From the NCBI GenBank assembly GCA_021413965.1, contig JAIOPI010000010.1, forward strand, positions 62,001 to 126,000: 64,000 bases of DNA. The letters run 5' to 3'. Below the pieces are notes generated by a model, which searched no databases, was not told the DNA's origin, and saw only the letters and a program-made list of their open reading frames with translations. The DNA is from Lentisphaerota bacterium (GTDB lineage: Bacteria; Verrucomicrobiota; Kiritimatiellia; UBA8416; JAIOPI01). Made by a program: the position numbers and the translations under genes. The stretch's first letter is position 1. Each line of letters starts with the position of its first letter. This document shows, piece by piece, positions 41,725 to 49,957 of the stretch.

Positions 41725-41919
41725 TGCGGGCACCAAGGGCTTCAACACGATCAGGAGGTGGCACATTTTGGAGAGAAAGAGGGGATCGAGTATCGACAGA
41801 AGCTTGACGCGAATAAGCGAGTGCGTTGCAGACAGAATGGGGTCGAGTTACGGTACGTCCGTGAGGGCTACGTACTCGCGGATCTGGTCGCTCAGATCAA
41901 TGCGATCCGCCCTTGGTGA
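41725..41919 (+). pseudogene. Remnant of a restriction-endonuclease-like (DUF559/Vsr-type) protein
   Basis: A 64-codon open stretch runs from just after an in-frame TAA (41722-41724) to TGA at 41917 with no convincing start. Its translation contains QGLQHDQEVAHFGEKEGIEY, followed by RQKLDANKRVRCRQNGVEL and a terminal EGYVLADLVAQINAIRPW. From memory, this matches the C-terminal half of small PD-(D/E)xK nucleases, in which a Q-H and an F-G-G-x-E-G-like segment precede a run such as R-D-x-x-K-x-x-x-C-x-x-x-G-I-x-L. The N-terminal catalytic half is missing, so it is probably decayed. It lies directly after a toxin-antitoxin pair. Confidence 0.5.
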
Positions 41920-42023
41920 AGCAGCGCTATTCGGGCCACAGCAAGCACGGCCGACAGGAAGAAAGTGCGTGAATCGCCTCTCAACGTATTGGACCGACCC
42001 GCGTTCCCCGCCACGCCTGCCGT

Positions 42024-42572
42024 TCACTCCGGCTTGGCTGATGCGGGCCCGTGGTGGCTGCCGCTGCGTCCCAGCAGGTAGAGCGCGGCGGAGACCAGGC
42101 AGATGCCGAGCGCAAAGAGCACCAGGTCGGTCACGGTGTTGCAGTGCAGCCCCAGCGCCGCCTTGAAGAAGCTCACCACCAGCACCATCACGATGACCTT
42201 CGCCAGCTTCTCCTTGAGCTGGTCGAGACTGTGAATGATCAGCACCCGCGAGGTCCGGGCGTCGCGCTCCGCTTCGTCGATCTTGCTGACAAACAACTCA
42301 TACAGACCGATCCCGAAAATGAGCAACACGGTCGCGATCAGAAACAGATCCACGGCGGCAATCACGCGCGCAATCGCCTTGATCTGCAACTCATCCGTAG
42401 CCGCAAGCCCGTGGGACAGCGCCCGGCAGGCCACCACGGCGTCGACAATGTTGAGACAGCCGAGGCCGATCATGAGCAGCGCCCCAATCACGCTCGCCAC
42501 GGCCGCGAAAATCACCATGTACCGGCTGCGCCACAGCAACCCCTCGAAGAGCCGCTCAAGAAGCTTGCCCAT
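42024..42572 (-). CDS. yqhA: YqhA family (UPF0114) membrane protein
   Basis: A 182-residue inner-membrane protein with four hydrophobic helices: YMVIFAAVASVIGALLMIGLGCLNIV, AIARVIAAVDLFLIATVLLIFGIGLYELFV, VIVMVLVVSFFKAALG and LVLFALGICLVSAALYLLG. The first three flank the family sequence GIGLYELFVSKID and the HSLDQLKEKLAKVIVMVLVV block characteristic of YqhA. The function is unknown. Its start overlaps the 3' end of the ferredoxin gene by 17 bases, making it the last gene of the PDH operon. A short basic/His-rich tail follows the last helix. Confidence 0.88.
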   Translation of the reverse strand: MGKLLERLFEGLLWRSRYMVIFAAVASVIGALLMIGLGCLNIVDAVVACRALSHGLAATDELQIKAIARVIAAVDLFLIATVLLIFGIGLYELFVSKIDEAERDARTSRVLIIHSLDQLKEKLAKVIVMVLVVSFFKAALGLHCNTVTDLVLFALGICLVSAALYLLGRSGSHHGPASAKPE

Positions 42573-42768
42573 GTCCCCTATCCTCCTTCACCTCGATCGC
42601 GGCCACCGGGCAGACATCTGCCGTGGCGTGAACCAGGTCCTGCTCGTCCGGCGGCACGGCCGCCAAGACGACCTTCGCCACGGCACCGTCCATGCGAAAC
42701 ACGTTCGGGCAGAACTTGGCACAAACGCCGCACCCCACACAGACGGATGCGCGAATGGTGACAATCAT
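42556..42768 (-). CDS. Single-cluster [4Fe-4S] ferredoxin
   Basis: A 70-residue electron carrier. IRASVCVGCGVCAKFCPNVFRM gives Cys-x-x-Cys-x-x-x-x-Cys-Pro, with the fourth ligand in ATADVCPVAAIEV, so one [4Fe-4S] cluster is expected. The C-terminal tail (KEDRGHGQAS) is charged. It lies 27 bases after lpdA and overlaps yqhA. A ferredoxin in a lipoamide-dehydrogenase operon is not standard; it might receive or donate electrons to an unidentified redox partner. Confidence 0.9.
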   Translation of the reverse strand: MIVTIRASVCVGCGVCAKFCPNVFRMDGAVAKVVLAAVPPDEQDLVHATADVCPVAAIEVKEDRGHGQAS

Positions 42769-42795
42769 GAAAATCCCTGCCGCCAGCGCGACAAG

Positions 42796-44208
42796 CTAGG
42801 CCTTGCCGAGGTAATGCGTGCTGTGACCCGAGAACGACTCAGCCGCCTCCATGGCGGTCTCGGACAGCGTCGGATGCGCATGGATCGTCAGGGCCAGATC
42901 GTCGGCCACCGCGCCGAGCTCGATGGCCAGCACGCCTTCGGCGATCAACTCGCCCGCACCGTGCCCCGCCACGCCCATCCCCAGCACGCGCCCGCTTTCC
43001 GGGTCCGTGATGATCTTCGTCAGACCGTCACTGCGCCCCAGCGTCGTCGCGCGACCGGATGCCGCCCAGGGGAACTTCACCACCTTGATAGCCATCCCCT
43101 TCTGCTGCGCCTCAAGCTCCGTGAGCCCGCACCACGCCACTTCAGGATCCGTGAAGACCACGGCCGGAATGGCCGCCGGATCGTACGCGGTCTTCTTGCC
43201 GGCAATCGCCTCGGCCGCCACCTTGGCTTCGTACGTGGCCTTGTGCGCCAGCATCGGCTGCCCGGCGACATCACCGATGGCAAAGATCGACGGCACGGCC
43301 GTGCGCCGCTGCGCATCGACTTCAATGAAGCCGCGCGCGTCCACGCGGACGCCAGCCTTGTCGAGGCCCAGGTTCTCCGTGTTGGGCTTGCGCCCGACCG
43401 ATACCAGCACGCGGTCGAAGGTCTCCTCGAAGGCCTGGCCCGACTTGTCCTGCATCTTCACCAGGATGCCGGACCCGGTGTCCTGCATGCCCAGCACGCG
43501 GGTCTCGATCCAGATCGAGGCGAACTGCTTCTTCAACCGCTGGATCAGGACCTGGGCCAGGTCGCGGTCGGCGCCGGTCATGAGTTGCGGCAGCATCTCC
43601 ACCACGGACACGGCGGAACCGAACGAGGCATAGGCCTGCCCCAGCTCGAGTCCAATGTAACCGCCGCCCACCACCAGCAGCTTCTTGGGGATGTCCGGCA
43701 GGGCCAGCGCACCGGTTGAGTCCATGATGCGCGGCGAGGCCGGCGCGATGGGGATGGTCGCGGGCCGCGACCCCGTGGCCACGATGGCGTGCTCGAAGGC
43801 CAGCTGGCGCGTGCCGCCGCCCGCCAGGTCAATCGACAGCGTGTGCGCATCCACAAACGTCGCGCGCCCCTGGATCAAGTCCACCTTGCGCTGCTTGCGC
43901 AGCTGCCCGATCCCACCTGTCAGGCGTTTGATGACGGAGTCCTTCCATGCCCGCAACTTGTCCACGTCGAGCACGGGCGGACCGAAGGTCAGGCCGCAGA
44001 CCTCGGCCTCGCGGGCGCTGGTGATCAGTTCGGCGACATGCAGCAAGGCCTTGGACGGAATGCAACCGCGGTACAGGCAGACGCCGCCCGGGTTGGCTTC
44101 CAGATCGACCAGCGTCACCTTCAGGCCATGGTCGGCCGCCGCAAACGCGGCCGGGTATCCGCCCGGCCCGCCCCCGATGACGACCAGTTGTGTGGTAGTT
44201 GTTTCCAT
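42796..44208 (-). CDS. lpdA: Dihydrolipoyl dehydrogenase
   Basis: A 470-residue FAD flavoenzyme that reoxidises dihydrolipoyl groups with NAD+. It has the FAD-binding LVVIGGGPGGYPAAFAAADHGLKVTLVD, the redox disulfide in GGVCLYRGCIPSKALLHVAE (Cys-x4-Cys), the NAD-binding KKLLVVGGGYIGLELGQAYASFGSAVSVVE, FAIGDVAGQPMLAHKATYEA and the C-terminal IHAHPTLSETAMEAAE with the active-site His-x-x-x-x-Glu. ATG 44208 is preferred over 44226 because it starts the family homology. It is the only E3 in the window and could serve both PDH and the glycine cleavage complex. Confidence 0.95.
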   Translation of the reverse strand: METTTTQLVVIGGGPGGYPAAFAAADHGLKVTLVDLEANPGGVCLYRGCIPSKALLHVAELITSAREAEVCGLTFGPPVLDVDKLRAWKDSVIKRLTGGIGQLRKQRKVDLIQGRATFVDAHTLSIDLAGGGTRQLAFEHAIVATGSRPATIPIAPASPRIMDSTGALALPDIPKKLLVVGGGYIGLELGQAYASFGSAVSVVEMLPQLMTGADRDLAQVLIQRLKKQFASIWIETRVLGMQDTGSGILVKMQDKSGQAFEETFDRVLVSVGRKPNTENLGLDKAGVRVDARGFIEVDAQRRTAVPSIFAIGDVAGQPMLAHKATYEAKVAAEAIAGKKTAYDPAAIPAVVFTDPEVAWCGLTELEAQQKGMAIKVVKFPWAASGRATTLGRSDGLTKIITDPESGRVLGMGVAGHGAGELIAEGVLAIELGAVADDLALTIHAHPTLSETAMEAAESFSGHSTHYLGKA

Positions 44209-44313
44209 GCTGTCGTCCATCCCCACCCGCCCATGCGGCGCCGCCTGCGCGACGACCGCTGCTTGATCCCCACCGCCGAAAGGGGTGGCAGAATCCGGGT
44301 GGGTTCTTCCGCG

Positions 44314-45981
44314 TCAACCTTCCAACGAAAGCACCAGCGGTTCGCCCAGCGCTTCGATAATCCAGCCCAGGAATTTCACACCCTCGGCGCCGTCGATCAG
44401 GCGGTGGTCGAACGAGAGCGAGAGCGGCAACTTTTTGCGCGCCTTGCCTGTCCCCGGATCCAGTTCGTCATACGCCCGGCCCACCCCGAGGATGGCCACC
44501 TCCGGGTAGTTGATGATCGGCGTGAAGAAGAGCCCGCAGGTCCGCCCCAGGTTGGTGATGGTAAACGTGCCGCCTTCCAGGTCGGCGACCGTGACCTTGC
44601 CGGTGCGCGCTTTCTCGGCCAGCTGCCCCAGCGCCACCGAAATCTGAATCATGTTCAGCTTGTCCACGTCACGCAGCACGGGCACCATCAGCCCCCGCTC
44701 CGTGTCCACGGCCACGCCTATGTTGCAGTACTTCTTGAAAATGACTTCGCGCGTCGCCATGTCGATTGACGCGTTGAACTTGGGGAAGACCTTGAGCGCC
44801 TGCGCCAGCACCTTGATGACCATCACCGCCATCGTCAGCTTGCCGCCGGCCTGCTCCGCGCGCGGGGCATAGCGCTTGCGCAGATCGTCCAAGTCCGTGA
44901 TGTCCGCATGATCGAACAGCGTGACGTGCGGGATCTGGGACCAGCTCAGCGCCATGTGTTCCGCCGTCTTGCGGCGAATGACACTCATCTTCTCACGCGC
45001 GACCGTTCCCCACTTCGCGAAATCGGGCAGGGCCGGCACCGCCATGCCGGACATGACCGGCGCGGCCGCCGCCGCCGGCAGGGCCGCACGCCCTTCGTTC
45101 AAGGCCTTGGCGAAGCGCTTCACATCCTCGGTCGACACGCGGCCGTGGCCGCTGCTGCCGGGCACCTGGCTGATATCGATGCCGATCTCGCGCGCAAAGC
45201 GGCGGACCGAGGGAGCCGCCGGCACGCGGCGGCCGGGGCCGGCGGGCATGGCGGTCACGCGCGGCGCGGGACCGGAGGCTGGCGCAGACGCCACCAGTCG
45301 CGCCGCGGAGGCGGGCGACGAGGCGGGCACGGCGGCCGGCGTAGCCGGCGCCGGCGGTTCCTCGGGGGCATAGGCTTCGCTGTCGTAGCTGAACACGACC
45401 GCGCCAACCGTCAACTCGTCCCCCTCCTTGACGCGCACCTCGCGAACCACGCCACTCACCGTGGACGGGACTTCCACGGTCGCCTTGTCCGTTTCCAGCT
45501 CCAGCACCGGCTGATCCTTGGCCAGGAGTTGGCCGTCTTTGACGAACACGCGTACGACTTGAATCGTTTTGATGTTTTCGCCCAACTCCGGAACGGCAAA
45601 CTCGGCCCGCACGGAAGGGCCGGGGGCGCGGGCGGGAGCGGCCGGGACCACCGCGACGGCAGGCTGCTCCATCGGTTTGGCAGCGGCGGGCGCCGACGGG
45701 GCGGCAGCCACCGGGGCGGGTGCCGGCGCGGCCTCACCCGCGGCATCCCCCTCCACGGTCAACAGCGGGGCACCAACCGAAATTTCGGTGCCGGCTTGTA
45801 CGTGGATCGCGGTCACCTTGCCGCTGACCGACGAAGGGACTTCGACCGTGGCCTTGTCCGTCTCGAGTTCCACCAGGGGCTGATCCATGGCGACAACGTC
45901 ACCTACGGCCACCAGCACCTTGACCACCTGAATGGTCTTGATGCTCTCACCAAGTTCCGGAAGCTTGAAAATCTTCGGCAT
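44314..45981 (-). CDS. aceF: Pyruvate dehydrogenase E2 (dihydrolipoamide acetyltransferase)
   Basis: A 555-residue core enzyme of the PDH complex. It has two lipoyl domains, residues 1-75 and about 128-205, each with a lipoyl lysine in ELETDKATVEVPSSVSG-type turns. Ala/Pro-rich linkers follow, then a peripheral subunit-binding domain near 253-290 (APSVRRFAREIGIDISQVPGSSGHGRVSTEDVKRF) and the catalytic acyltransferase domain, which ends with SFDHRLIDGAEGVKFLGWI (His-x-x-x-Asp-Gly). The start lies one base after the aceE stop, indicating tight coupling. Confidence 0.94.
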   Translation of the reverse strand: MPKIFKLPELGESIKTIQVVKVLVAVGDVVAMDQPLVELETDKATVEVPSSVSGKVTAIHVQAGTEISVGAPLLTVEGDAAGEAAPAPAPVAAAPSAPAAAKPMEQPAVAVVPAAPARAPGPSVRAEFAVPELGENIKTIQVVRVFVKDGQLLAKDQPVLELETDKATVEVPSTVSGVVREVRVKEGDELTVGAVVFSYDSEAYAPEEPPAPATPAAVPASSPASAARLVASAPASGPAPRVTAMPAGPGRRVPAAPSVRRFAREIGIDISQVPGSSGHGRVSTEDVKRFAKALNEGRAALPAAAAAPVMSGMAVPALPDFAKWGTVAREKMSVIRRKTAEHMALSWSQIPHVTLFDHADITDLDDLRKRYAPRAEQAGGKLTMAVMVIKVLAQALKVFPKFNASIDMATREVIFKKYCNIGVAVDTERGLMVPVLRDVDKLNMIQISVALGQLAEKARTGKVTVADLEGGTFTITNLGRTCGLFFTPIINYPEVAILGVGRAYDELDPGTGKARKKLPLSLSFDHRLIDGAEGVKFLGWIIEALGEPLVLSLEG

Positions 45982-45982
45982 G

Positions 45983-48655
45983 TCAAACCGTCAGAGGGTT
46001 GGGTTTGTTGGGGTCGATGCCCAGGTCCTTGAGGGCCTGCACCGCCACGTCGGGTTTCAGATCGCCATCGCGCGACAGCGCGCCCAGGGTGGCCAGCACA
46101 ATGTGCCGGTAGTCCACTTCGAAGAAGTCGCGCAGCTCGGCGCGCCCCTCGCTGCGGCCAAAGCCGTCCGTGCCCAGGACCGTGTAACGGCCCGGGATCC
46201 AGCGGCCGACGGTCTCGGCCAGCGCCTTGATGTAGTCCGACGCCGCAACGACGGGCCCCGAGCCATCGCGCAGGCACTGGGTGACGTAGGGCATCCGCGC
46301 CGGCTGGTCCGGGTGGCGGACATTCCACCGGTCGGTTTCCGTCGCATCCTTGTACAGTTCCTTGTAGCTGGTCACAGACCAGACATCGGCGGCGACGCCA
46401 TACTTCTCTTCGAGCAGCGCGGCCGCCTTGAGCGCCTCGTTCATGATCGAACCGCTGCCCATCAGGCGCGCGCGAACCGTGGCGTTCGCCAGGGGCGAGG
46501 CCCGGAAACGGTACATGCCGCGCAGGATGCCGTCCGTGCAACCCTCGGGCATGGCCGGCTGCGCGTAGTTCTCGTTCATCAGGGTGACGTAGTAGAAGAT
46601 GTCGTCGCCCTGGGCATACATGCGATGCATGCCGTGCTGAATGATGACCGCCACCTCGTAGGCAAAGGCCGGATCGTAGGCCATCAGGTTCGGCACCGGC
46701 AGCGCCAGCACGTGGCTGTTGCCGTCCTGGTGCTGCAAGCCCTCGCCCGAGAGCGTCGTGCGCCCGGCCGTCGCGCCCAGCAGGAAGCCCTTGGTGCGGC
46801 TGTCGGCCGCGGCCCAGACCAGGTCGCCCACCCGCTGCAGGCCGAACATCGAGTAGTAGATGTAAAAGGGAATCGTGTTGATCCCGTGAATGGCATAGGC
46901 CGTGCCCGCGGCGATGAACGAACTCATCGACCCGGCCTCGGTGATGCCCTCCTCCAGGATCTGCCCGTCGCGCGCTTCCTTGTAGTACAGCAGGTTATCC
47001 TTGTCCACAGGCTCGTAGAGCTGGCCCGGGTGGGAATAGATCCCGCACTGGCGGAACAGCGCCTCCATGCCAAACGTGCGCGCTTCATCGGGCACGATCG
47101 GAACGATCAGCTTGCCGATCTGCGGGTCGCGCAGCATCTTGGCGAGCATGCGCACGAAGGCCATCGTCGTGGACACTTCCCGGTCCCCGGTGCCCTCCTC
47201 GAACTCCGCAAACATCTCATCACCCGGCGTCTGTATGCGAACCACGGCCGCCTGGCGCTGCGGCTGGTAGCCGCCGAGCGATTTGCGCCGCTCCTGCAGA
47301 TAATGCATTTCCGGCGAATCGTCCGGGAAGCGAAAGAACGGCAGCTCATTCACCTCGTCATCGGAAATCGGGATCTGGAAGCGCGTCCGGAACGCCAGCA
47401 GCTCGGATTCGTTCAACTTCTTCTGCTGGTGCGTGATGTTCTTGCCTTCGCCGCTCTCGCCCAGCCCGTACCCCTTGATGGTCTTGGCCAAAATGACCGT
47501 CGGAGCCGAGCGGTTCATGGTGGCGAACTGGTAGGCCGCAAACACCTTCTCGGGATCGTGGCCGCCGCGCCGCAGCTTCTGCAACTGCTCATCCGACAGA
47601 TGCTTGACCATCTCGGCGAGCTGAGGATTCTGGCCAAAGAAATCCTGGCGGATGTAGGCGCCGTCCTCGACGATGTATTTCTGATACTGGCCGTCAACGA
47701 CTTCGCCCATGCGGCGGACGAGCGCGCCTTCCGTGTCCTTCTCCAACAGCGGGTCCCAGTCGTTGCCCCAGATCACCTTGATCACATTCCAGCCCGCACC
47801 GCGGAATGCCGATTCGAGTTCCTGGATAATCTTGCCGTTGCCTCGCACGGGACCGTCGAGGCGCTGCAGGTTGCAGTTGATGACGAAGATCAGGTTCTCC
47901 AGTTTCTCACGTGCGGCCAGGGTGATGGCACCCAGCGATTCCGGTTCGTCCGTCTCGCCGTCGCCGAGGAAGGCCCAGACCTTCTGGTCGGAGGGGGTCT
48001 TGAGCCCGCGGTCTTCGAGATACTTGATGAACCGCGCATGGTAGATGGCGGTGATGGGCCCCAACCCCATCGACACGGTCGGAAAACACCAGAAGTCCGG
48101 CATCAGCCAGGGATGCGGGTACGAGGACAGGCCTGGCGTGGGCTGCAGCTCCTGACGGAAATTGCGCAGGTGCTCAGCCGTCAACCGACCTTCCATGAAG
48201 GCCCGCGCGTAAATACCCGGCGCCGCATGGCCCTGGAAATAGATGATATCCCCGGGGTGATCGGCCGTGCGCCCACGGAAGAAGTGGTTGAAGCCCACCT
48301 CATAGAGGGTGGCGGCGGATGCAAACGTGGAAATGTGGCCGCCAATACCCTCTTTATGGCGATTGGCGCGCACCACCATGGCCATCGCGTTCCAACGCGC
48401 CACGTTCTTGATGCGACGCTCCAGCTCCCGGTTGCCCGGATAAGGAGGCTGTTCGCGGAACGGAATCGTGTTGATGTAGGGCGTGCTCGACGACAGCGGC
48501 ACGCGAACGTCGTTCACGTAGGCGTGCAGGGATAACTCCCGGAGCAACGCCCGTACCCGCTCTTTTCCGGACCGCTCAAGCACCTCGTCGAGGGATTCGA
48601 GCCATTCCAGGGTTTCCAGAGCATCTATATTGGGATCGTGCTGATTCTCGGACAT
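45983..48655 (-). CDS. aceE: Pyruvate dehydrogenase E1 component, homodimeric type
   Basis: An 890-residue thiamine diphosphate enzyme that decarboxylates pyruvate and acetylates E2. It is the large AceE type: RIKNVARWNAMAMVVRANRHKEGIGGHISTFASAATLYEVGFNHFFRG, the ThDP motif FLGDGETDEPESLGAITLAAREKLENLIFVINCNLQRLDGPVRGNGKI, and GSMSSFIAAGTAYAIHGINTIPFYIYYSMFG. ATG 48655 (MSENQHD) is chosen because GGAG lies at good spacing; GTG 48664 is an alternative. It heads the aceE-aceF-lpdA-fdx-yqhA operon. Use of PDH rather than pyruvate-ferredoxin oxidoreductase fits an organism able to respire. Confidence 0.95.
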   Translation of the reverse strand: MSENQHDPNIDALETLEWLESLDEVLERSGKERVRALLRELSLHAYVNDVRVPLSSSTPYINTIPFREQPPYPGNRELERRIKNVARWNAMAMVVRANRHKEGIGGHISTFASAATLYEVGFNHFFRGRTADHPGDIIYFQGHAAPGIYARAFMEGRLTAEHLRNFRQELQPTPGLSSYPHPWLMPDFWCFPTVSMGLGPITAIYHARFIKYLEDRGLKTPSDQKVWAFLGDGETDEPESLGAITLAAREKLENLIFVINCNLQRLDGPVRGNGKIIQELESAFRGAGWNVIKVIWGNDWDPLLEKDTEGALVRRMGEVVDGQYQKYIVEDGAYIRQDFFGQNPQLAEMVKHLSDEQLQKLRRGGHDPEKVFAAYQFATMNRSAPTVILAKTIKGYGLGESGEGKNITHQQKKLNESELLAFRTRFQIPISDDEVNELPFFRFPDDSPEMHYLQERRKSLGGYQPQRQAAVVRIQTPGDEMFAEFEEGTGDREVSTTMAFVRMLAKMLRDPQIGKLIVPIVPDEARTFGMEALFRQCGIYSHPGQLYEPVDKDNLLYYKEARDGQILEEGITEAGSMSSFIAAGTAYAIHGINTIPFYIYYSMFGLQRVGDLVWAAADSRTKGFLLGATAGRTTLSGEGLQHQDGNSHVLALPVPNLMAYDPAFAYEVAVIIQHGMHRMYAQGDDIFYYVTLMNENYAQPAMPEGCTDGILRGMYRFRASPLANATVRARLMGSGSIMNEALKAAALLEEKYGVAADVWSVTSYKELYKDATETDRWNVRHPDQPARMPYVTQCLRDGSGPVVAASDYIKALAETVGRWIPGRYTVLGTDGFGRSEGRAELRDFFEVDYRHIVLATLGALSRDGDLKPDVAVQALKDLGIDPNKPNPLTV

Positions 48656-48720
48656 GGGCGTCACACTCCACTTCCCGCTTCACGACGGTCGGCACCCGGA
48701 TTCACGGACGAAAACACGCA

Positions 48721-48748
48721 AGTATAGGCAGATCGGAGAGTGCTTCAA
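48721..48748 (-). promoter_or_regulatory. Putative PDH operon promoter
   Basis: On the minus strand TTGAAG (48748-48743) and TATACT (48726-48721) are 16 bases apart, about 65 bases before the aceE start. Confidence 0.5.
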
Positions 48749-48764
48749 GCCCAAACCCTCACCA

Positions 48765-49184
48765 CTACAGCGTCAAGGGACGACTGCGGGAGGGTTCGGC
48801 CAGGATGTCCGCGATCGAAGTCGCCGCCAAGGCCTGCTCGACCTGCGCAATCGCGTTGTCCATCCGCCGGTGCAGCGCACAGAGATGCTCCCCGTGCGAC
48901 TTGATCTTGAGAGGACAACTGCTGATGCGCTTGAGCGGATCCACGGCGTTGACCACGTCCAGGACGGTGATCGCCGCCCCGGGGCGGGAAAGCAGGAAGC
49001 CGCCGTGCAACCCACGCTGCGACTGCACCAGCCCCGCACGTCCCAAGGTCTGCAGCACTTTCGAGAGGTACCCGGCCGGCACATGCGTGCCCTTGGCAAT
49101 CTCCTGCGTCACCCGCGGCTCGCCGTCCTGATTGGCCAGCCACACCATGGCGCGCAAGGCATATTCCGCTGTCTGTGAAAACAT
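48765..49184 (-). CDS. Rrf2 family regulator with a Cys pair (NsrR-like)
   Basis: A 139-residue winged-helix protein: MFSQTAEYALRAMVWLANQDGEPRVTQEIAKGTHVPAGYLSKVLQTLGRAGLVQSQRGLHGGFLLSRPG, then VLDVVNAVDPLKRISSCPLKIKSHGEHLCALHRRMDNAI. The two Cys near residues 92 and 104, with nearby His, are where iron-sulfur Rrf2 proteins such as NsrR and IscR bind their cluster, though the spacing differs from the classic three-Cys pattern. ATG 49184 has GGAG upstream and starts family homology. The gene is divergent from a hemerythrin/RIC-type gene, the arrangement expected of a nitric-oxide or redox stress regulator. Confidence 0.85.
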   Translation of the reverse strand: MFSQTAEYALRAMVWLANQDGEPRVTQEIAKGTHVPAGYLSKVLQTLGRAGLVQSQRGLHGGFLLSRPGAAITVLDVVNAVDPLKRISSCPLKIKSHGEHLCALHRRMDNAIAQVEQALAATSIADILAEPSRSRPLTL

Positions 49185-49222
49185 CCTCAATCTCCGCACA
49201 GGCAAAACCAGAGAATAGCCGC

Positions 49223-49250
49223 TTGACAGTCCCTTTTCACCTGCTATCTT
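49223..49250 (+). promoter_or_regulatory. Putative promoter of the hemerythrin/RIC gene
   Basis: TTGACA (49223-49228) and TATCTT (49245-49250) with a 16-base spacer, about 110 bases before ATG 49364. Confidence 0.5.
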
Positions 49251-49259
49251 AGCAACATT

Positions 49260-49277
49260 ATGGATATATAGATCCAT
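49260..49277. promoter_or_regulatory. AT-rich palindrome in the rrf2/RIC divergent region (probable operator)
   Basis: ATGGAT and ATCCAT flank ATATAG, giving an 18-base inverted repeat just downstream of the -10 box. Rrf2 regulators bind AT-rich palindromes of this size, and the spot would block transcription of the RIC gene. The assignment to the adjacent Rrf2 protein is inferred from position. Confidence 0.5.
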
Positions 49278-49363
49278 ATATACTGATATAGCGCCCGCGC
49301 AAAGTCAATCCAATCCAGCCGGCGGCCGGTGTCGCGCCGCCCCCTGACAAGGAGACCGCCAAC

Positions 49364-49897
49364 ATGCCTGCCCCCACCGCCCTGGCCGAACCCGCCGCCC
49401 TGTCCCTGACCGCTCTCGCCGATCACATCGAACACACCCACCACGCCCTGCTGCGCCGCGAACTCCCACGCCTGCAGCAGATGATGCGGAACGTCATCGC
49501 CGCGCACGGCGCCGGCGACGCGCGCCTGCCGGAACTCGGCGACCTGCTGGCCGCCTTCGCCGACGAGCTCGGGTCCCACATGATCAAGGAAGAACGCATC
49601 CTCTTCCCCATTATCCGCCAGCTCGACACCCCGGGCGCCGCAATCGATTTCCATTGTGGCAGCATTGCCAATCCGATTCGCGTCATGGAAATGGAGCATC
49701 TCCATGCGGACGGCGCCCTGCTGCGCATGCGCAATCTCACCGACGGATTCCAGCCCCCGCCCGGTGCCTGCCCAACCTATCGCGGCCTGCTGAGCGGGCT
49801 CGAGACCCTGGAGCAGGACATGCGCGTGCACGTGGACAAGGAGAACCAGGTGCTCTTCCCCCGAGCCCTGCGCCTCGAGTCCGAGCGGCAAACCTGA
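49364..49897 (+). CDS. Hemerythrin-domain iron protein (RIC/YtfE-like)
   Basis: A 177-residue soluble four-helix protein. Metal ligands are visible in series: LADHIEHTHHALLRRELPRL, HMIKEERILFPII, VMEMEHLHADGALLRM and MRVHVDKENQVLFPRAL. They give the His and Glu set for a non-haem di-iron site. It matches the C-terminal domain of RIC (YtfE/ScdA), the protein that repairs iron centres after nitrosative or oxidative stress, but lacks the short N-terminal ScdA domain. An AAGGAG-type site precedes ATG 49364. The divergent Rrf2 gene and the intervening palindrome suggest direct control. Confidence 0.85.
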   Translation: MPAPTALAEPAALSLTALADHIEHTHHALLRRELPRLQQMMRNVIAAHGAGDARLPELGDLLAAFADELGSHMIKEERILFPIIRQLDTPGAAIDFHCGSIANPIRVMEMEHLHADGALLRMRNLTDGFQPPPGACPTYRGLLSGLETLEQDMRVHVDKENQVLFPRALRLESERQT

Positions 49898-49904
49898 CCC
49901 GCGC

Positions 49905-49934
49905 TTGCCGCGTATCCCCGGCGCCTGTTAAGCT
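49905..49934 (+). promoter_or_regulatory. Putative promoter of the exosortase-TPR gene
   Basis: TTGCCG (49905-49910) and TAAGCT (49929-49934) with an 18-base spacer, giving a start near 49941, just upstream of the possible start codons at 49958 and 49973. Confidence 0.4.
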
Positions 49935-49957
49935 TGGCGCCGTATGAGCGCACAAAC

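Noticed and set aside
42235-43719. A 494-codon plus-strand frame over lpdA
   Set aside because: It is antisense to lpdA, fdx and yqhA, all of which have clear family signatures.
45932-48535. An 867-codon plus-strand open frame
   Set aside because: It is antisense to aceE, which has full motifs; the translation has no recognisable family.
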